Program-made: the position numbers and the translations under genes | Part shown: positions 45,319 through 57,822 of the stretch, one piece after another | Position numbering within the stretch: position 1 is the stretch's first letter | Layout: the number at the start of each line of letters is the position of its first letter | The notes under the pieces: generated by a model | The model's input: only the letters and a program-made list of their open reading frames with translations | Told to the model about the DNA's origin: nothing | Databases searched by the model: none | Assembly (NCBI GenBank): GCA_003971905.1 | Contig: RSEE01000047.1 | Location: 1-64,000 of the forward strand | Origin: Moniliella sp. 'wahieum' | Lineage: Eukaryota > Basidiomycota > Moniliellomycetes > Moniliellales > Moniliellaceae | DNA: 64,000 nucleotides | Reading direction: 5' to 3'

Positions 45319-47778
45319 TGTCCGACATTGACTTTGACTCGGACTACGACGACCATGGCGCGCGCGTGGCCGACTTTCTTCTCCTTTATGATCCAGTCGC
45401 AGGGCATGGGCCCGCCCTCGGCTCCGCGCATCCCCATGCCCCCGCCTGGCTTCTTCCCTCCCCCTGGCGTGCCCTTTGTCATGGGTGGCGGCGTCCTGCG
45501 TCGTAGCGCGCGGAGGAAGCCGAGGACGACCCCCCGGGTTCGACTTCTTGGATGACGAAGACGAAGGCGCAGAACGCCCCTATTATCCCATCTTTGATGA
45601 CGTTGAGTATGAACAGAGTGAACCGGAAGATGACGACGACTTTCACCGCCGGTATGCCACGTTCGGACCGCACTTTATGGGTGCAGGCTGGACTTTGTTC
45701 CCGACGAGCCAGTGCGCCCGATGCCCCCCCGGGTCACCCGGCCCCTTCCGGCCGGCGTGCATGCGCGCTTCAGTGGCGACTTTGGCAAGGTAACTATCCA
45801 TTTTTCTCTTGCTCGTCTGCACTTACATGGTATTGATAAGACGCGTCTTGCGCCCAGACTCCCCATCGCCCCCCGTGGACCAGCAGCTTTTACCTAGACC
45901 TAGTGCAGGCGAATCCTGCTATCGCGCACACCTTCCCGCGTCTGTTCCCATTGATGGGCAAGACAGCATCAGGGGACCTAGATGTCGCCTCGTGGCTAAA
46001 AAAGACACAGCCCCCCGCCAGCTCCGCCTCCTAACTCCTCGTCTCTTTCACCGACGGCGGATTCGGGCAGATGGGATGTTGCCGATGCGATGCGTTCCTC
46101 CTTCGGTGGGCTGGGCAACCCAGCAGAGCGAGTGTATCAAGCCCGTGCTTCTTGTCCTGGAGTGGGGCAAGGCTGCGGCCGGCCTGACATGTCGACGTAT
46201 GTTCCCAATGCGTTTGGGGCCGACGTGGCCATGTACCTCGGCTCGCCCTACGTGTCCCAATATTCGGCCGATGGCTCGCTGTTGGTAACGTGCACACGGG
46301 ACTTTGCTGCGCACCTCTACGCGACCCAGCCGGGGTGCAGTCCACCTTTGCACGCGTGGAATGGCAGTCGCAAAATTGAACTGTCCGAGTGGATGGACAC
46401 TCGGGCCCCCCGGCTGGAACGCGGCTCTCAGTTAACGTCGATGGATTTGCGCAAGACATTTGCCACATCCGAACATTACTCTTGGACCTTGACCGACGCC
46501 GATCTGTCGGTCAAGAACGATTGGTTGATCTACAGCTCCCTGACGCCGTATGTGCATTTGGCGCCTGTTGCCCAGTATGTGCACCCCCAGGCCCGCCCGC
46601 CGACGCGTTTTCCCCCTTTGACGACGCGGATCCGCCCGAGTACTCGGCCAAAAAGTGGTCCTTGTACTCCTCGGCGGATCAGGGATCCAAACAGGCGGGC
46701 ACGGAGGAGAACGACGGTGTGAACGAAGAGGTGGTGCTCAACCTCGGATCCTCTACCGACGACCCGTACACTTCGGACGGGGCGCTGTTCAGCGTCCGCT
46801 TTTCCACGCGACGGACGAGACATTGTGGCCGGGGCACGAGCGGGCCGAATCCATGTGTACGACATTGAGGCACGAAAGAAGTCCTTCACCATCAAAGGGC
46901 ACGGCGCGGACGTGAATACTGTCGCGTTTGCCGACCCGGCCGGCTCGCACGTTATTCTCAGTGGAGGGGACGACCACGTGGTCAAGATCTGGGACCGACG
47001 TTCCATCCAAAACAACAAGTCGATGGGCGTACTGTATGGGCACACTGGTGGGATTACTCACGTGTCACCCAAGGGGGATGGACGATACGCTGTTTCGAAC
47101 GGCAAGGACCACAATGCCAAACTGTGGGATCTGCGGATGCTCAGCAACGACTCTGCCTCTGTTTCAACGGCGGGGCCTGAGAGCGGGGGCAGGAGTCGGT
47201 CAGGCGGACTCCCGAGTGGAAAGAAGGATGGATCGGTGGTGACATACACTGGACACACAGTTTCCCAGACCCTGATTCGTTGCAATTTCTCGCCCATCGC
47301 GACAACAGCAGCGGTACATTTATTCGGGTTCGTCGGATGGCTTCATTTATGTACGTTTTTTTTTTTTTTTCAGGCGCCTTAATGGGTTGCGGTGTGTCGT
47401 GGCGTGGTCATTGGCTGACAGGAGCATGCGGGGGAACAGATCTGGGCGTTGGATGGGCGCTTGGTCGAGACGATTGACCGATCACAGGCGGCGACGATGC
47501 TTCCCGAAAAGGCCTTTTGACCGCTGCTCCCCGTGCGATCGATCCGTCGGGGCGGAACGAGTGCCGCATGGCAACCTGCGTTGCTCGGCCAATTGCGAAC
47601 ATCACCGGGCGGGTGGGTGGTGCGGGATGTGTCGTGGCACCCGTATGAGCCGGCCCTGATGTCGGCGACGATCTCGCATGGCCAGCACCTGGCCAAGCAC
47701 GAGTGGAAGGGCTTTGGGAAGTCGAGGCTGACGAGCCTGGAAGACTTTGCGGAGAAGACGCGGCGGGAGACGATGTAA
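45319..47778 (+). CDS. WD40 protein, DCAF11/WDR23-like CRL4 substrate receptor
   Basis: Likely adaptor of a Cul4-Ddb1 ubiquitin ligase. Start MSDIDFDSDYDDHG, then an acidic N terminus (EYEQSEPEDDDDF). WD repeats are seen as HVYDIEARKKSFTIKGHGAD, AFADPAGSHVILSGGDDHVV with KIWDRRSI, and LYGHTGGITHVSPKGDGRYA with NAKLWDLRM; the C terminus has RDVSWHPYEPALMSATIS. This repeat order (GGDD..KIWDRR, HxxGIT..KGDxRY) is that of DCAF11/WDR23 and plant LEC14B. An 89-bp intron (47351-47439) begins GTACG followed by 15 or more T. The frame changes several times in the first 1.4 kb. In animals WDR23 targets Nrf2-type bZIPs; a fungal target is unknown. Confidence 0.8.
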
Positions 47779-48231
47779 CACGTTGGCTGGCTGCAGCTCG
47801 CGCACGGTGTGTGTTGGTGTGGGCCGCCATGTAGTACAAAGATGTGTTTCGGATGCCGGATGCTTATTGTTTCGTTCGAGGTGAGGGACAAGACAGAAGG
47901 GCCGGCCGCTCTGAGTGGGAGAGAATGCGGTGTGTGGTGCCCTGGGGCAGCGTCGACCGCCGGGAGAGGAAAGGGCGAGATAACCCCGCGCTGCCAGGGC
48001 ACAGCACCGGTGACATGTGACAGCTCTCGGGATGACGTCAGGCGGCGGGGCACCCGCCCATGTCGGCCACGGCCGGCCGGCGTGCCAGGAGGCGCAGTTG
48101 ACATGGTCGAGCGTCCCACTGCGCACTGACTGAGCGCTGCTGAGCTCAGCCGCAGCGCCCAGGCTCCCAGCCCAGCCTCAGCCTCAGCTGAGATCACCAG
48201 TGCCCCCCCACCACCATCTCCCTCTCGCCCG
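47779..48231. promoter_or_regulatory. Intergenic, upstream of MINDY-like gene
   Basis: No gene. TGA/TCA words (TGA-GCGC, TGA-GCTCA) occur at 48127-48195, just upstream of the next start. Confidence 0.45.
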
Positions 48232-50709
48232 ATGAGCAGCACCAACCCTTCATGCCCGCCTCGCGCCGCCGGCGAGCAACCCCTTTGGTGCCCCCGCACC
48301 GACGCCCCTGTCGCCAATCCCAATCCATTCGCAGCACCCCTTCCGCCGTCTGCGCCCGCCGCCCAAGGCTCCTGGGTCCTGGCAGCAACCCATTCGCCGC
48401 GCGCCCCCCCCTCCGCCTCCCTCTCCTCTCCACCGGCTGGGCTTAGCTTCGGTGCGGAGCCCCAGATGGACGTCTTCACTCCCACACCTGCGCCTGCTAG
48501 CCCAACCGTCTTCCCCGCTGTCTGCCCCGCCTGGTGATGCGTTTGGCTTTGCCTCGGCTGCCGCTGCCCAGGGACAACAGGCCTTCTCGCCTCCGTCCGC
48601 TGCAGGTACCAACCCCTTTGCCCAGGCTTCTCAGCCTGAAGCGGCAGTTCCATGTTTGCAGCGTCACCCTTTGATCTGCAGCAGTCCCAGCCCCAGCCCC
48701 AGTTGACCGTGCATACCTCGCCATTTGGAGAGGCGCCTCAGCTGGATACCGTTGCCATTTGGTGCCTCCCCCGTGGCAGCTCCATCTCCGTTTGCCATTT
48801 CGAATCATCCGACCCCGGGGCTGGGTGCGCCCCTTCCCATCGCCGGCGTGCCCACCGCTGCACCCGAGAAGGACGAGCCGCCACCGAACGATCATGGGGT
48901 TCAGTGGGACGTGAAGAGGGTTTTGTTCCCAGCCTGACGGAAGTGTAACGACCGGCAAGTGGTCCAGCAGAACGGGCTGGGCGCTACGCCGCTCATTGCG
49001 CTGGTGAATGTCCTCCTCTTGCGCGGGGAGGTGAGCCTTACGCCTCCCAACCGACCCGCTGTGGACCATGATTACCTCTCGTCCTTGGTGGGCGAGTACT
49101 TGCTGGGCCGCGAAGATCCCACTCCCGACGCCCCCGGTTCTCTCGAGGACGCACTCAGTGTACTTCCGTACCTTTCGCGCCGTGTTACCCTCAACGCCAG
49201 CCTGACCGATGCCCGTGCTTTCCCTCCCCCTCCACCCAGCCAAACTGGCTCCGAGACCAGGTCGCCCGCATTCACCGTGGCGTTGTCGCTCTTTTCCGCC
49301 TGGCCGGGGTGGGCTTGGTACATGGTGGCCTGCTCGATGCGACAAATCAAGCGGCCACGCTCTCCGCCTTACCGCTACGGCGGATGTGGATCGCTTGAGC
49401 AGGTTTGTTGCGCAGGCCGATGCGACGGCGCGGCAAGTTTCCGGTCAGGGCTTGGCGCAGCTGGCTTCCGCCTTTGCTTCTTCCGCGGGCAAGGCACCCT
49501 CTGTGGTCAAGCTCAACGAGGCTGACGAACGAGCTGCTCGGGCGGCGATCGCGATGCAAACGTTTTTGAAGACACTCGATCTTGCGCCTGCCTACTTACC
49601 CGCTGCTTCTTCTACGACCGCAACTGGTTCTGCTTCGGATTCTGTGGGTGACCATGGTCTGTCCTGGGCCGCTCTGTTTGCACTGGGAGATATTGTGCGG
49701 GGCTCCTTATCAAGCCAAGCAAGTGGCCTGGCGGCGCTGTACCGCGCGGACGGATGGACGTGATCTACGTGCCGACACAGGAGCAACTGTCAAACACGAC
49801 GCAGCTGCTGGGCACTGAGTCCGAAGGACTTCCTGGCCTCCTCGTCCTTGCCAACCAACAGCTTTGGCGGCCGGATGACGATCCGGTTTGGCTGGGAGTA
49901 AGTGAGCCGTCGGACCCGTTGGGATCGGGTCCAGCAGGTGGTGGACAAGGCACTGCGCTGCCCGTACCGGCGCCTGTGGCCTTTGATGGCCGTCTCCATC
50001 CGCTCCCGACAATGGAGCGACGCGCTTGGCTGCTCCGACTCAAACGCGTGGGCGTTGCTGCGCCGACGCGGGGGGCGGAAAGCACAGTGCCGGCAGCATC
50101 GGATCAGCAATCGGGCGGCGCAAATGTATCGACGGACCAAACGGACAGCGAGTGGGTCCTCTTCCCCTCGTTGCAAATCTGGTCGTGTTGGGTGTACTAA
50201 CTTGTCCTGCTTCTTAGCTTTGCCCTTGCCCTGCATCTCCAGCAACAGGAGAACCGCCGTGCGGCACAAGGCGCTATCACCAACGGCATCAAGCGCCGCG
50301 CGTCGCTCCTACCCCCGAGCCGATGGGGGTTGGGCACGAATGGTACGACCCATATGGCAATGCGGGATCGGGCGTGGACGGGGATAAGCGTGGATGAAGG
50401 ACCTGCTCCGTTTCCCCGGCTTGGGCAAGAAAAAGCGCACCGATGCGGAGAAGTATGCGCCGGGCGCGCCACGCTTGTCTGTTCCCGAGCCGCGCGAACT
50501 GTGGATGCCGGGTGGGATTCGGACAACGAATACGCCATGGCCATGGCTCGCGTGCGCGCACACGAATGAGATGGCACGGGAAGACTACAGTCCCCCGCCC
50601 GGCCAGGACTTTGCAGCTGGTCCGACGGATGAGGAGCGGTTGAGATGCGGGATGGGAAAAGGGAGGCAAGATGGGGCGGTGGATCGCCAAGGCCAAGCAT
50701 GCGGTGTAG
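48232..50709 (+). CDS. MINDY (FAM63)-like protein, active-site residues not conserved
   Basis: MINDY enzymes cut K48-linked ubiquitin chains. Here the N terminus is Pro/Ala-rich with NPF motifs (NPNPFAAP, TNPFAQA) that could bind EH domains. The domain starts at GVQWDVKRVLFPA and has LIALVNVLLLRGEV and RPAVDHDYLSSLVGEYLLG, clear MINDY hallmarks. But the active-site segment reads QQNGLGATPLIAL where the family has QNENGPCPLIAL: the catalytic Cys is Thr. The downstream block LFALGDIV...GLAALYRADG lacks the expected His. The ubiquitin-binding tail QTDSDFALALHLQQQENRR is created by a 66-bp intron (50152-50217) with a TACTAAC branch point. The likely stop is at 50709 after GKMGRWIAKAKHAV. Several one-base frame changes are present. 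Probably a pseudo-deubiquitinase. Confidence 0.65.
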
Positions 50710-53700
50710 CGGCCCTCGCTTCTCTTTCTGCCAACGCAAATGCGTACCCGCTCTGCCCTGTCTATCATTCTCTTCCCTGTGCCCTGTCTATCGTTCCCTT
50801 CCCTTTGATATCCTCGTTGCGAAGCCCCCCCTGCTTTCATCCTGGTGGTCTCGGGTCGGGGTTCTCTTGCCCCCCTAGCAGGCCACATTCTTCTGTTCCT
50901 TGTGTTGGCTGCCCACCCCCCGCTGATTGCCTTTACCTGTGGTTGTCGTGTCTTGTCACATGCTGTCTGTGCAACATGGCACCACAACGGGGTGGACAGA
51001 CTCGTTCCCGATTCGGCAGCGTCTTATGATACTCCCTTTCCCCCCCCGCTTCTACCCTCGTAGCCTTCCTTGATCTCTCATGTCCCTTGGGCCCGGCGCT
51101 CCCGGTTGACAGGACGATGGGCGACGCGGTTTCCGTAGGCTAGACTGTATCCTCGGTCTGCATGGCTTCCAGCATAGAGCGAGTGAGAAAGGCTAAGCTT
51201 TAGCGCAGGGGCACAGCGTTTCGCACCCGAAGCTCGGCCGCTCGTGCCGAGCTCGCCGAGCTCGGATCGTTGCGAGAGGCTGGCTGCGGCTGGCTGCGGC
51301 CTCTTCGGGGCCTCTTCGCTTGCGCCTGAGTTTGAACTTGAGCTTGATCTTACCCTTGCGCTCAACATCAGCTCTCATTTTCTACCCGTGCGCCCTGGCC
51401 TTGGTGCGGAGCAGCCCGCCCCTGGGCATCTCCCTTATCTTAGCTGCAGGCCCGAGTGAATCGCGTTTGCCCCCCCCTCCCTGAGGCGCTGACCACCACG
51501 ACCATAACAAGAGTGCTGTCTGTGTCCGTTGTGGGTATAGCCGAACGTAGTCGTGCGCCGAGCCACCGAGCCAGCTTGCAGTGGCTTCGACCTGTATCCC
51601 CCCACCCCCAACCTGCGGCTCCCTCAGGGCCTTCCCCCATGCCTGCCCCAGCGTCCAGATGCTGCTCTCCGCGCCCCAGCCTGCCACCACAACTGCAGTC
51701 GACAGCGCCATGGCACCAGAGGCGCAGACAGCCGTCCACGCAGAAGCCGTGCAGTCCAGTCTCGCCGTTCGCACCGCGGGCGAGTGCGACCGCAACCACA
51801 AGCTCATGTGTGGTGCTGAGCGCTGTGTCAACCAGCGTGGTTGTCCCCACTGGAGTGAACACAGTAGTAGTGGTGTCCCGTGTGGTTATCGTGCGCCACC
51901 CCTCCCTTCTATCCCTTTCGATCCCCTTCTCACCCTGCGGTAACTGACCCGACCAAAAGCGTCTCCTCGTGACCCAGTTGGGTGCCCACGCAAGCGTCTG
52001 CAGGGAAACAACAACGAACCGGGACCCAACGCTTGTCGCAAGCGCACCGCTAAACAGGCCCCAATCTCGCTTCCCCACCTCAGCCCCCCATCTCTTCTCG
52101 ACTGTCACCTCCAATGCTGTCTCTGCACCAGCTTTGTCTGCCCTTTTGCCTGCAGACGCGTTTTCCAAAGACGCATTCTGGCCCTCCAAGGGGACAAGAG
52201 CTTTAATGCTTTCCTCGGCACGGACAACTCCGTCGGCGGGGCAGTTTTCCTGGGCCCCATGTCTCCCAGGGCCTCTCTGGTCCCCGCTTCCACAGATATG
52301 GGCGGGCTCCCGCCTGGCCCGGGTCTTGAATCAGAAGTACAGGCCCACCTCTGCCTCAGCGTCTCTCAACAGCTCGGGTCTTGCAGCGTTCGTACGTTCA
52401 GCGGATGCTCAGCAGGTCGTGTGCTCCAACCTTGGGCAGTTGAGCCAAGATTGTGCTGCCCCCGAAACCAATCCGTTCCCTTTGGCACATGATTGTACCC
52501 AGCGGCCCATTCGACCGTCTCAACGGCTCCTACTCTTCCTGCCCGCTTAGTACTCCCGTTAAACCTACTGCTTGGATCCGTTCCCACCTCCCAATACTTT
52601 GAGCCCGTTGCCCCCTCTCCCATTGCGTCGTCTGGTGACGTCAACAACTGGATGGACCACTGGGACCCAGAACGATTGGTTGCTGGGCGCACACTTGTGG
52701 ACTCGAAGTTGGCCGATGCAATCCCGTCGGCTGACTTTGGCGAGCGCGATTTGGGTACCGTTTCTTCTTCTTCCTCCAAGAAGCTGGCCCACCAGGTGTG
52801 CACAAACGCTCCTATCGTTACACCGGCACCAAGTACGACAGCGGCCACCAAAATGGCCCAGTCGATTGCCGTGCCTCTCTCCCCACTTAAGGCGATTCTG
52901 TCGGGAAATGACAGGGAGAACGGTAATGACAAGACGGTCGATGACCTGTCCTATAGCTCAAGCTCATCCGCGCCATACCTCCCTGGACATCATGTGCTAG
53001 TGCCTCCCTCGCCGCGCATTATCCAACGGCATGCTGCCCAATGGGAATGATGCGCCCCCAAAGCGAGGGTTCTTGCAAAGCACCCAATCGGATTGGGTCC
53101 TGTCGTTCTGGGTGTACCACTTCTAGGGATCAAGCGGCTGGGACGGGAGCGCAAGCAGAGCTAGCAGTTGCTCTCCCCCTGCTTCGCTGTGTACATGCTG
53201 GATCAAACACGATGCATCGATGCCTGGTCCTGGGGATTCATCAGGCACGTTGCAAACGTGCACTCTGTTCCAGTCTGTCCCCTATCACCCGCATCATCCC
53301 CCCCCATCCTACGCGGACCACAGCCACGCTGGCGCGCAGGATCCCAGCCACACCCGCTCTGTTTCTTCTGAGAACAGCCACGGACACAACCTATCGTGGG
53401 GGTCGAATCCCCCCGTATTATGCGGGTGCACGTGTCTGTGCGCTGCGGGGGCAGCGCTGATGCGGATGGAGCGCCAAAAAGCGGTCATAATGGCCAGCAA
53501 GCCGCCTCTTTGTCTCCCTGACAGCCTAGCCCGTTGGATCCCATTCGCCCTCCACATCTCCCAGGCCGTAAGCGAACGCTGTGTCTGTTCCTTTGCTTGC
53601 ACGACCTGCCGCACCAACCCCACGACACAGATGCGCGCAACGTTGTTGATCGGCAACGCTTTGCAGATCTCCGCCAAGGCGGTGCAAACGCTGCAACCGT

Positions 53701-54391
53701 TGCGGACGGGGAAGGGAAGTGGGCTGGGCTTAGGTCTGGAAAGACCCCCAGGACAAGTGGATTTGGATGTGCAGATTGGTGAGTGGCGTGCGTCCAAAGG
53801 GAACGCACGTGAGATCGCCCTGTTTGCCATGAAGCGGGAGCTGCGTGACCTGCAAGGGGCATTGAGCCGGATGGTACAGGTGGGCAGTACGGTCAGCCCT
53901 GCCAGCGTCGCCGACGTGGGGACGGACAGCGTTTTGCCACCTGTTTCCAAAGTGAAAACGGAGGAGGCGCAAACAGGACAACCAAGTCCTCATGCCGTTG
54001 ACCGGCTCGTCCTTCGCAAGCTCCATCTTCAATTGGGAGATTCTGGTTGCGGTGGAGAACTTGGAAAAGGACTAAAAGGTGGGTAGGCGTTTGCTGAAAC
54101 ACGCAGGACGTGCCGCCTGTTTGGCTCCAACACTCGCTCGCCACAGTGATTTTTCCCCTGCATCGATATGTCATCCGTAGCATCTGCCCCGTTTTTTGGT
54201 CCTGGCCATCAATACTGTATTGCATCCTTCTCTCGGCTCCTCATGGATAGTAGTACGATTGTTGCAGTAGCAGTACTAAAGTAAACGCATCCTCCAGGGC
54301 CGGACAGTCTACCTCCCCTCCGCCGCCCCATTCTGTGCTTCCCGCTCGCATGATTGGCATTGGATTATGGTCCGCATCCTGGGCGAGGGAT
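50710..54391. other. Unresolved coding-like region
   Basis: Long overlapping ORFs exist on both strands. On the plus strand 52493-53050 (SSGDVNNWMDHWDPERLVAG, LVDSKLADAIPSADFGERDL) and 53220-54086 (ISAKAVQTLQPL, REIALFAMKRELRDLQGAL) look protein-like, with a probable terminal stop at 53123 after STQSDWVLSFWVY. On the minus strand 52366-52932 encodes a strong membrane segment (AIDWAILVAAVVLGAGVTIG) followed by EEEEE. One or two real genes are likely, but I cannot decide strand, frame or family. Confidence 0.35.
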
Positions 54392-56845
54392 TTACTTGAA
54401 GATCATGGGCTGCAGCCACTGGTCTGCCAGTTCAAACTGTTGCACATAGTCCTTATCCAACTGGCCCTCCTTGTCCAGCAAGCGGACCGCGACCATGAGG
54501 GCCCGCCAGAAGCGGAAGCCCCTGGCCAGCTCGAGGCGCACGTCGCGAATTTCTTGGAAATTGCCCTGGAGCATCCCGACCAGGATCGATTTGGCCTCTT
54601 CCAGCTCCTCGGCATCCGCCTCGTGCGCCGGCTTGCCCAGGAAGGTGAGCAAGCCTTCGGTGTAACACTTGACGATCACGCCGAGCCCCGTGTTGGGCTC
54701 CGACTGGAACGGCAGGCTGAGCGCAATGCCCAACAACAGTTCGTTGTCCCTGCACTTGGCCGCACCCGAGAAGCATGTGGCTGGCGATCGTCTCCGCCAG
54801 CGACCGAAGGGAGCGCGTCATCGCACGTGCAAACGCATGGAACGCCAACAGCTCCCGTGACAGCGGCGCATCCCAACTCTGCGGCAAAAGCGTCATGGGT
54901 ACCAGAGAGAGCGTTCGCATGACCAAAAGCAGATGCCGATTTTCCTCCAGTGCCGTCTCACCCACTCCGTCAATCGCCTCGAGTGCAGGACCACCAGAGA
55001 AGACAGTCTTGCCGTGGTTAAGTACCGCGCGTGAAGCGCATACGCTCGCACCAACTCGAGCGCCACATAGAGCGGCTCTTGCAGTGGGTCGTTGATGTGC
55101 AGCTCCTTGATCGCAAAGAACAAGGCACGACCAAGCTCGGTGTGGAGGTGCTCATGGTTAACAAACCCTCTCAATTCAAGCAGACGGAAACGCGTGTTGA
55201 CCACCACCTCGTCCTTGCGTTCCAGCGGGGGCTGGTTCGGCCCGCGAGGAGTGATGGTCGCTTGAGCCCCGTGGTGTTGGCCGTCGCACCGAGGCAGAGA
55301 AGGAGGTCAATCCGGCCATACGGCTGCTCCGTCAAAGCCTGTGCGATGGTGCTACCCGGCACGTTCCAGCGTGAGACCCTGGTGAGAAGGGCCTGGGTCT
55401 CGTTGGACGTCCATGGAAGCTCATACGCATGGTGCGGCTCGAACCAATACAAGGCGGTGACGCGTCGTGTCTTCCAAAACTCGGACAGCTGGTTTGCTGC
55501 CAACGCAAGGCTGACACACCGCGGGCTCTGAGGCGTCTCCAATAACGTCTTACGCAGGAAGTGGTGGTACTCGGGCAACGCACCTCCTTCCAGTGGCTCC
55601 AGTTCAACACACTGACCACTCAAGAGGGAGTGATAAGCTTGTGTACCAATCAAACCGCGGGCCATGTGGGTGTAAATCTCATCCGGCAAGCGATTGAAGA
55701 AAATCTCATGCAAATCCGAAGGAACCTCGGGAAGAGGCGCCCCCTTGGGCGCGAGCACTCCATTTCCCAATCGGATCACGGGTGGGTTGCCCGGAGCTGT
55801 GGTTTGCGCGTTCTCGGCCCCCGGCCCAGCACGACGACCATCGCTCCTCTTCCCTTGGGCCCGAACAATGGCCACGGGGATGGGGAGGACTTTTCCGTCC
55901 TCGGAAAGGATAAGGGAAAATTTGATCATCGACCGAGCACGACAGAAGGAGTCGAGGTAAACATTCGTCCGGCTCGGGGGTCCGCCCAGGGCCATCACCC
56001 GCTGCCTGCCCACCTCGGTATTGCTTTACCAGAGCGACCACCGCGGGGGGGTCACCTTAGGCGGAGATCCTTGAGGGAGGGACCCATCCAGCAGGGGGGG
56101 GAAGGTGGGGCAGTGCTCAAAGCCAGAGAGGATGCAGGCATCCAAGAATTCGTCGGAACTGCACTTGAGCTCCGACAGGACGGCTGCTTTGGACACGAAG
56201 CTAAACGTCTTCTTTTCCAGGTCAATGGACGTGATGACCCGTTCCACTCCGTCAAACATGAGCAGCATCTCGTTTCCATACATCGAGTGGATAAAGCCTG
56301 CATGGTGCCGCTCGAGGTATGCCAGCTGCGACAAAGGTCAGAAGGGCAGGCAGGCGAGGGGGACATGGGGAAGGGCGTACCTGGGCCGAGGCGAGGAAGG
56401 GGGCGGTGAGGAAAGGGACGCCGCGCACCCGTAGGGTTTTGAGCGTGGTGCGGACAAGGTCCTGGGGGAGAGAGAGTTGGACTCTGCAAAGACGGCCGTT
56501 GCGGCCTCGAGGTCGTGGGCCTCGTACAGCTCCCAAGCGCGGGCGCGGTCAGCAGGGTGGTCGATCTGGCTGAAGGGGGGGTAGGAGCGGACAGGGGCCA
56601 TGCCCTGGATGACCGCAACGGGGATGATGAGGCGCGCTGGAGGATGTCGATGTGCTGGGAGATGCGTTCGGCGAGGGCGAGAGGCAGGCCCCGACGGCGG
56701 CGGTGAGTGGCTCGGGCTGCTCGGCGAGCACAGCGCGGACCCAGACGCTGAGGTCAATGCCGATGCGGGTGTTCTTGAGGGCATCGAGGGGCACTGTCTT
56801 GACCAGCCCGTGCTCGTGGAGGTACTCGGAGAGGCCGGTGATCAT
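54392..56845 (-). CDS. MKT1: MKT1 homologue (XPG/PIN-fold post-transcriptional regulator)
   Basis: Yeast Mkt1 with Pbp1 controls translation of HO and mitochondrial mRNAs; the fold is nuclease-like but without nuclease activity. The start at 56845 gives MITGLSEYLHEHGLVKTVPL and KNTRIGIDLSVW, the XPG-N region. The I-region reads QLAYLERHHAGFIHSMYGNE, LLMFDGVERVI and SSDEFLDACILSGFEH. The middle domain has YLDSFCRARSMIKFSLIL and FNRLPDEIYTHMARGLIG; the Mkt1-specific C terminus has LLELRGFVNHEHLHTELGRA, LVMRTLSLVPMTLLPQSW, IALSLPFQSEPNTGLG and ARGFRFWRALMVAVRLLDKE, ending FELADQWLQPMIFK at 54392. Domain order and length (about 760 codons) fit the family. Coding frame changes a few times, some at introns and some at likely indels. 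Confidence 0.85.
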
Positions 56846-57721
56846 GGCGGAGGAGGGGGGGGAGGAGGAGGTGGTGGTGGAGGCGAGGGCCGCAGCGGGC
56901 CGTCAGGCAGTGCCGCTGTGCCGGGCGTGGCCCCGTGGCTGCTGGGTGCGGCTGTGCGCTGCTGTGCCCCTTGCAGCTGGCCGCTGCCCCCCGCCCCGCT
57001 GCTGCCCCTTGCGGCCCTCGGCCGTGTACATTTCAAAAGCACATGCTGCTCACGTGGAGCGCCGAGCCGCGCTGGGCCCATGCAATGCATCATGCATCGT
57101 GCATCATGCATCATGCATGGTTGCTGCTGTCTGCGTTGCCGCCAGGTGGCTCATCGATCATCATGCACCATGCATCACCGTCATGCATCCCAAGCTTTGT
57201 CCAGACCCAGGCCAGTTCTCTCCACGCACCCTCGATGCAGTCGATCGGCCGGCCTGCGCCTCTCTTTTCTCGGCGACGGCGTGGGCCGTGCGTTTTGGCT
57301 TCCATGCATCCACACCCGACGTCTATCCACGCTTATGTCTTCCTTGTTCCCCCCTTGTGCACACACACCCGAGCGGATGACGACCATCATGCACACCATG
57401 GTTTGGTCCAGCCCTCTATCACCCCAATTCCCAGACGACAGCACGGCCCACCATCGTATAGCGCCGCGGAAATATGCGTTTTCCGACTCTTCTTGCCGGA
57501 GAGGTTGCGACGCGGCCCCTTTTCCTAGGATTCGTTTTCGTCCAGTTTCCCGTATGGGCAGCCGACATGTTCTAGAGCATGACGGCGACCTCGTGAATCG
57601 TCTCTCTGTTCTCTTATACCGACAGGGACAGGGCCTCACTAGTCTCAACCTCTTAGGGACGTATACTGCAACATGCTACACCACCTGGTGGTCTGGCTTC
57701 GAGACGGCCGACCCGCCACAT
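56846..57721. promoter_or_regulatory. Intergenic upstream of MKT1
   Basis: No gene recognised. A TCA-TGCA heptad array (57086-57120) lies about 240 bp upstream of the MKT1 start. Confidence 0.45.
57086..57120 (-). repeat. Heptad array, TCA + TGCA
   Basis: TGCA five times, separated by TCA, TCG, TCA, TCA in exact 7-bp phase. Confidence 0.8.
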
Positions 57722-57822
57722 GTTCTATTAGCTCAGTTGGCTAGAGCGTCCGACTGTTAAAGACGGCCCAGACTTGTCTATTCGACATCGGGAGGTCGTT
57801 GGTTCGAGCCCAACATGGAACG
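57722..57822 (+). tRNA. tRNA-Asn(GTT), intron-containing
   Basis: Acceptor stem GTTCTAT pairs with ATGGAAC; D arm has AGCTCAGTTGGCTAGAGC; anticodon stem TCCGA/TCGGG with loop CTGTTA...A gives GTT; T arm GTTGG-TTCGAGC-CCAAC. An intron of about 27 nt follows position 37. Five T at 57824-57828 terminate. Confidence 0.92.

Noticed and set aside
54300-56845. Active flap endonuclease/XPG nuclease
   Set aside because: The XPG-like fold is present but the C-terminal half is that of MKT1, which is not a repair nuclease.
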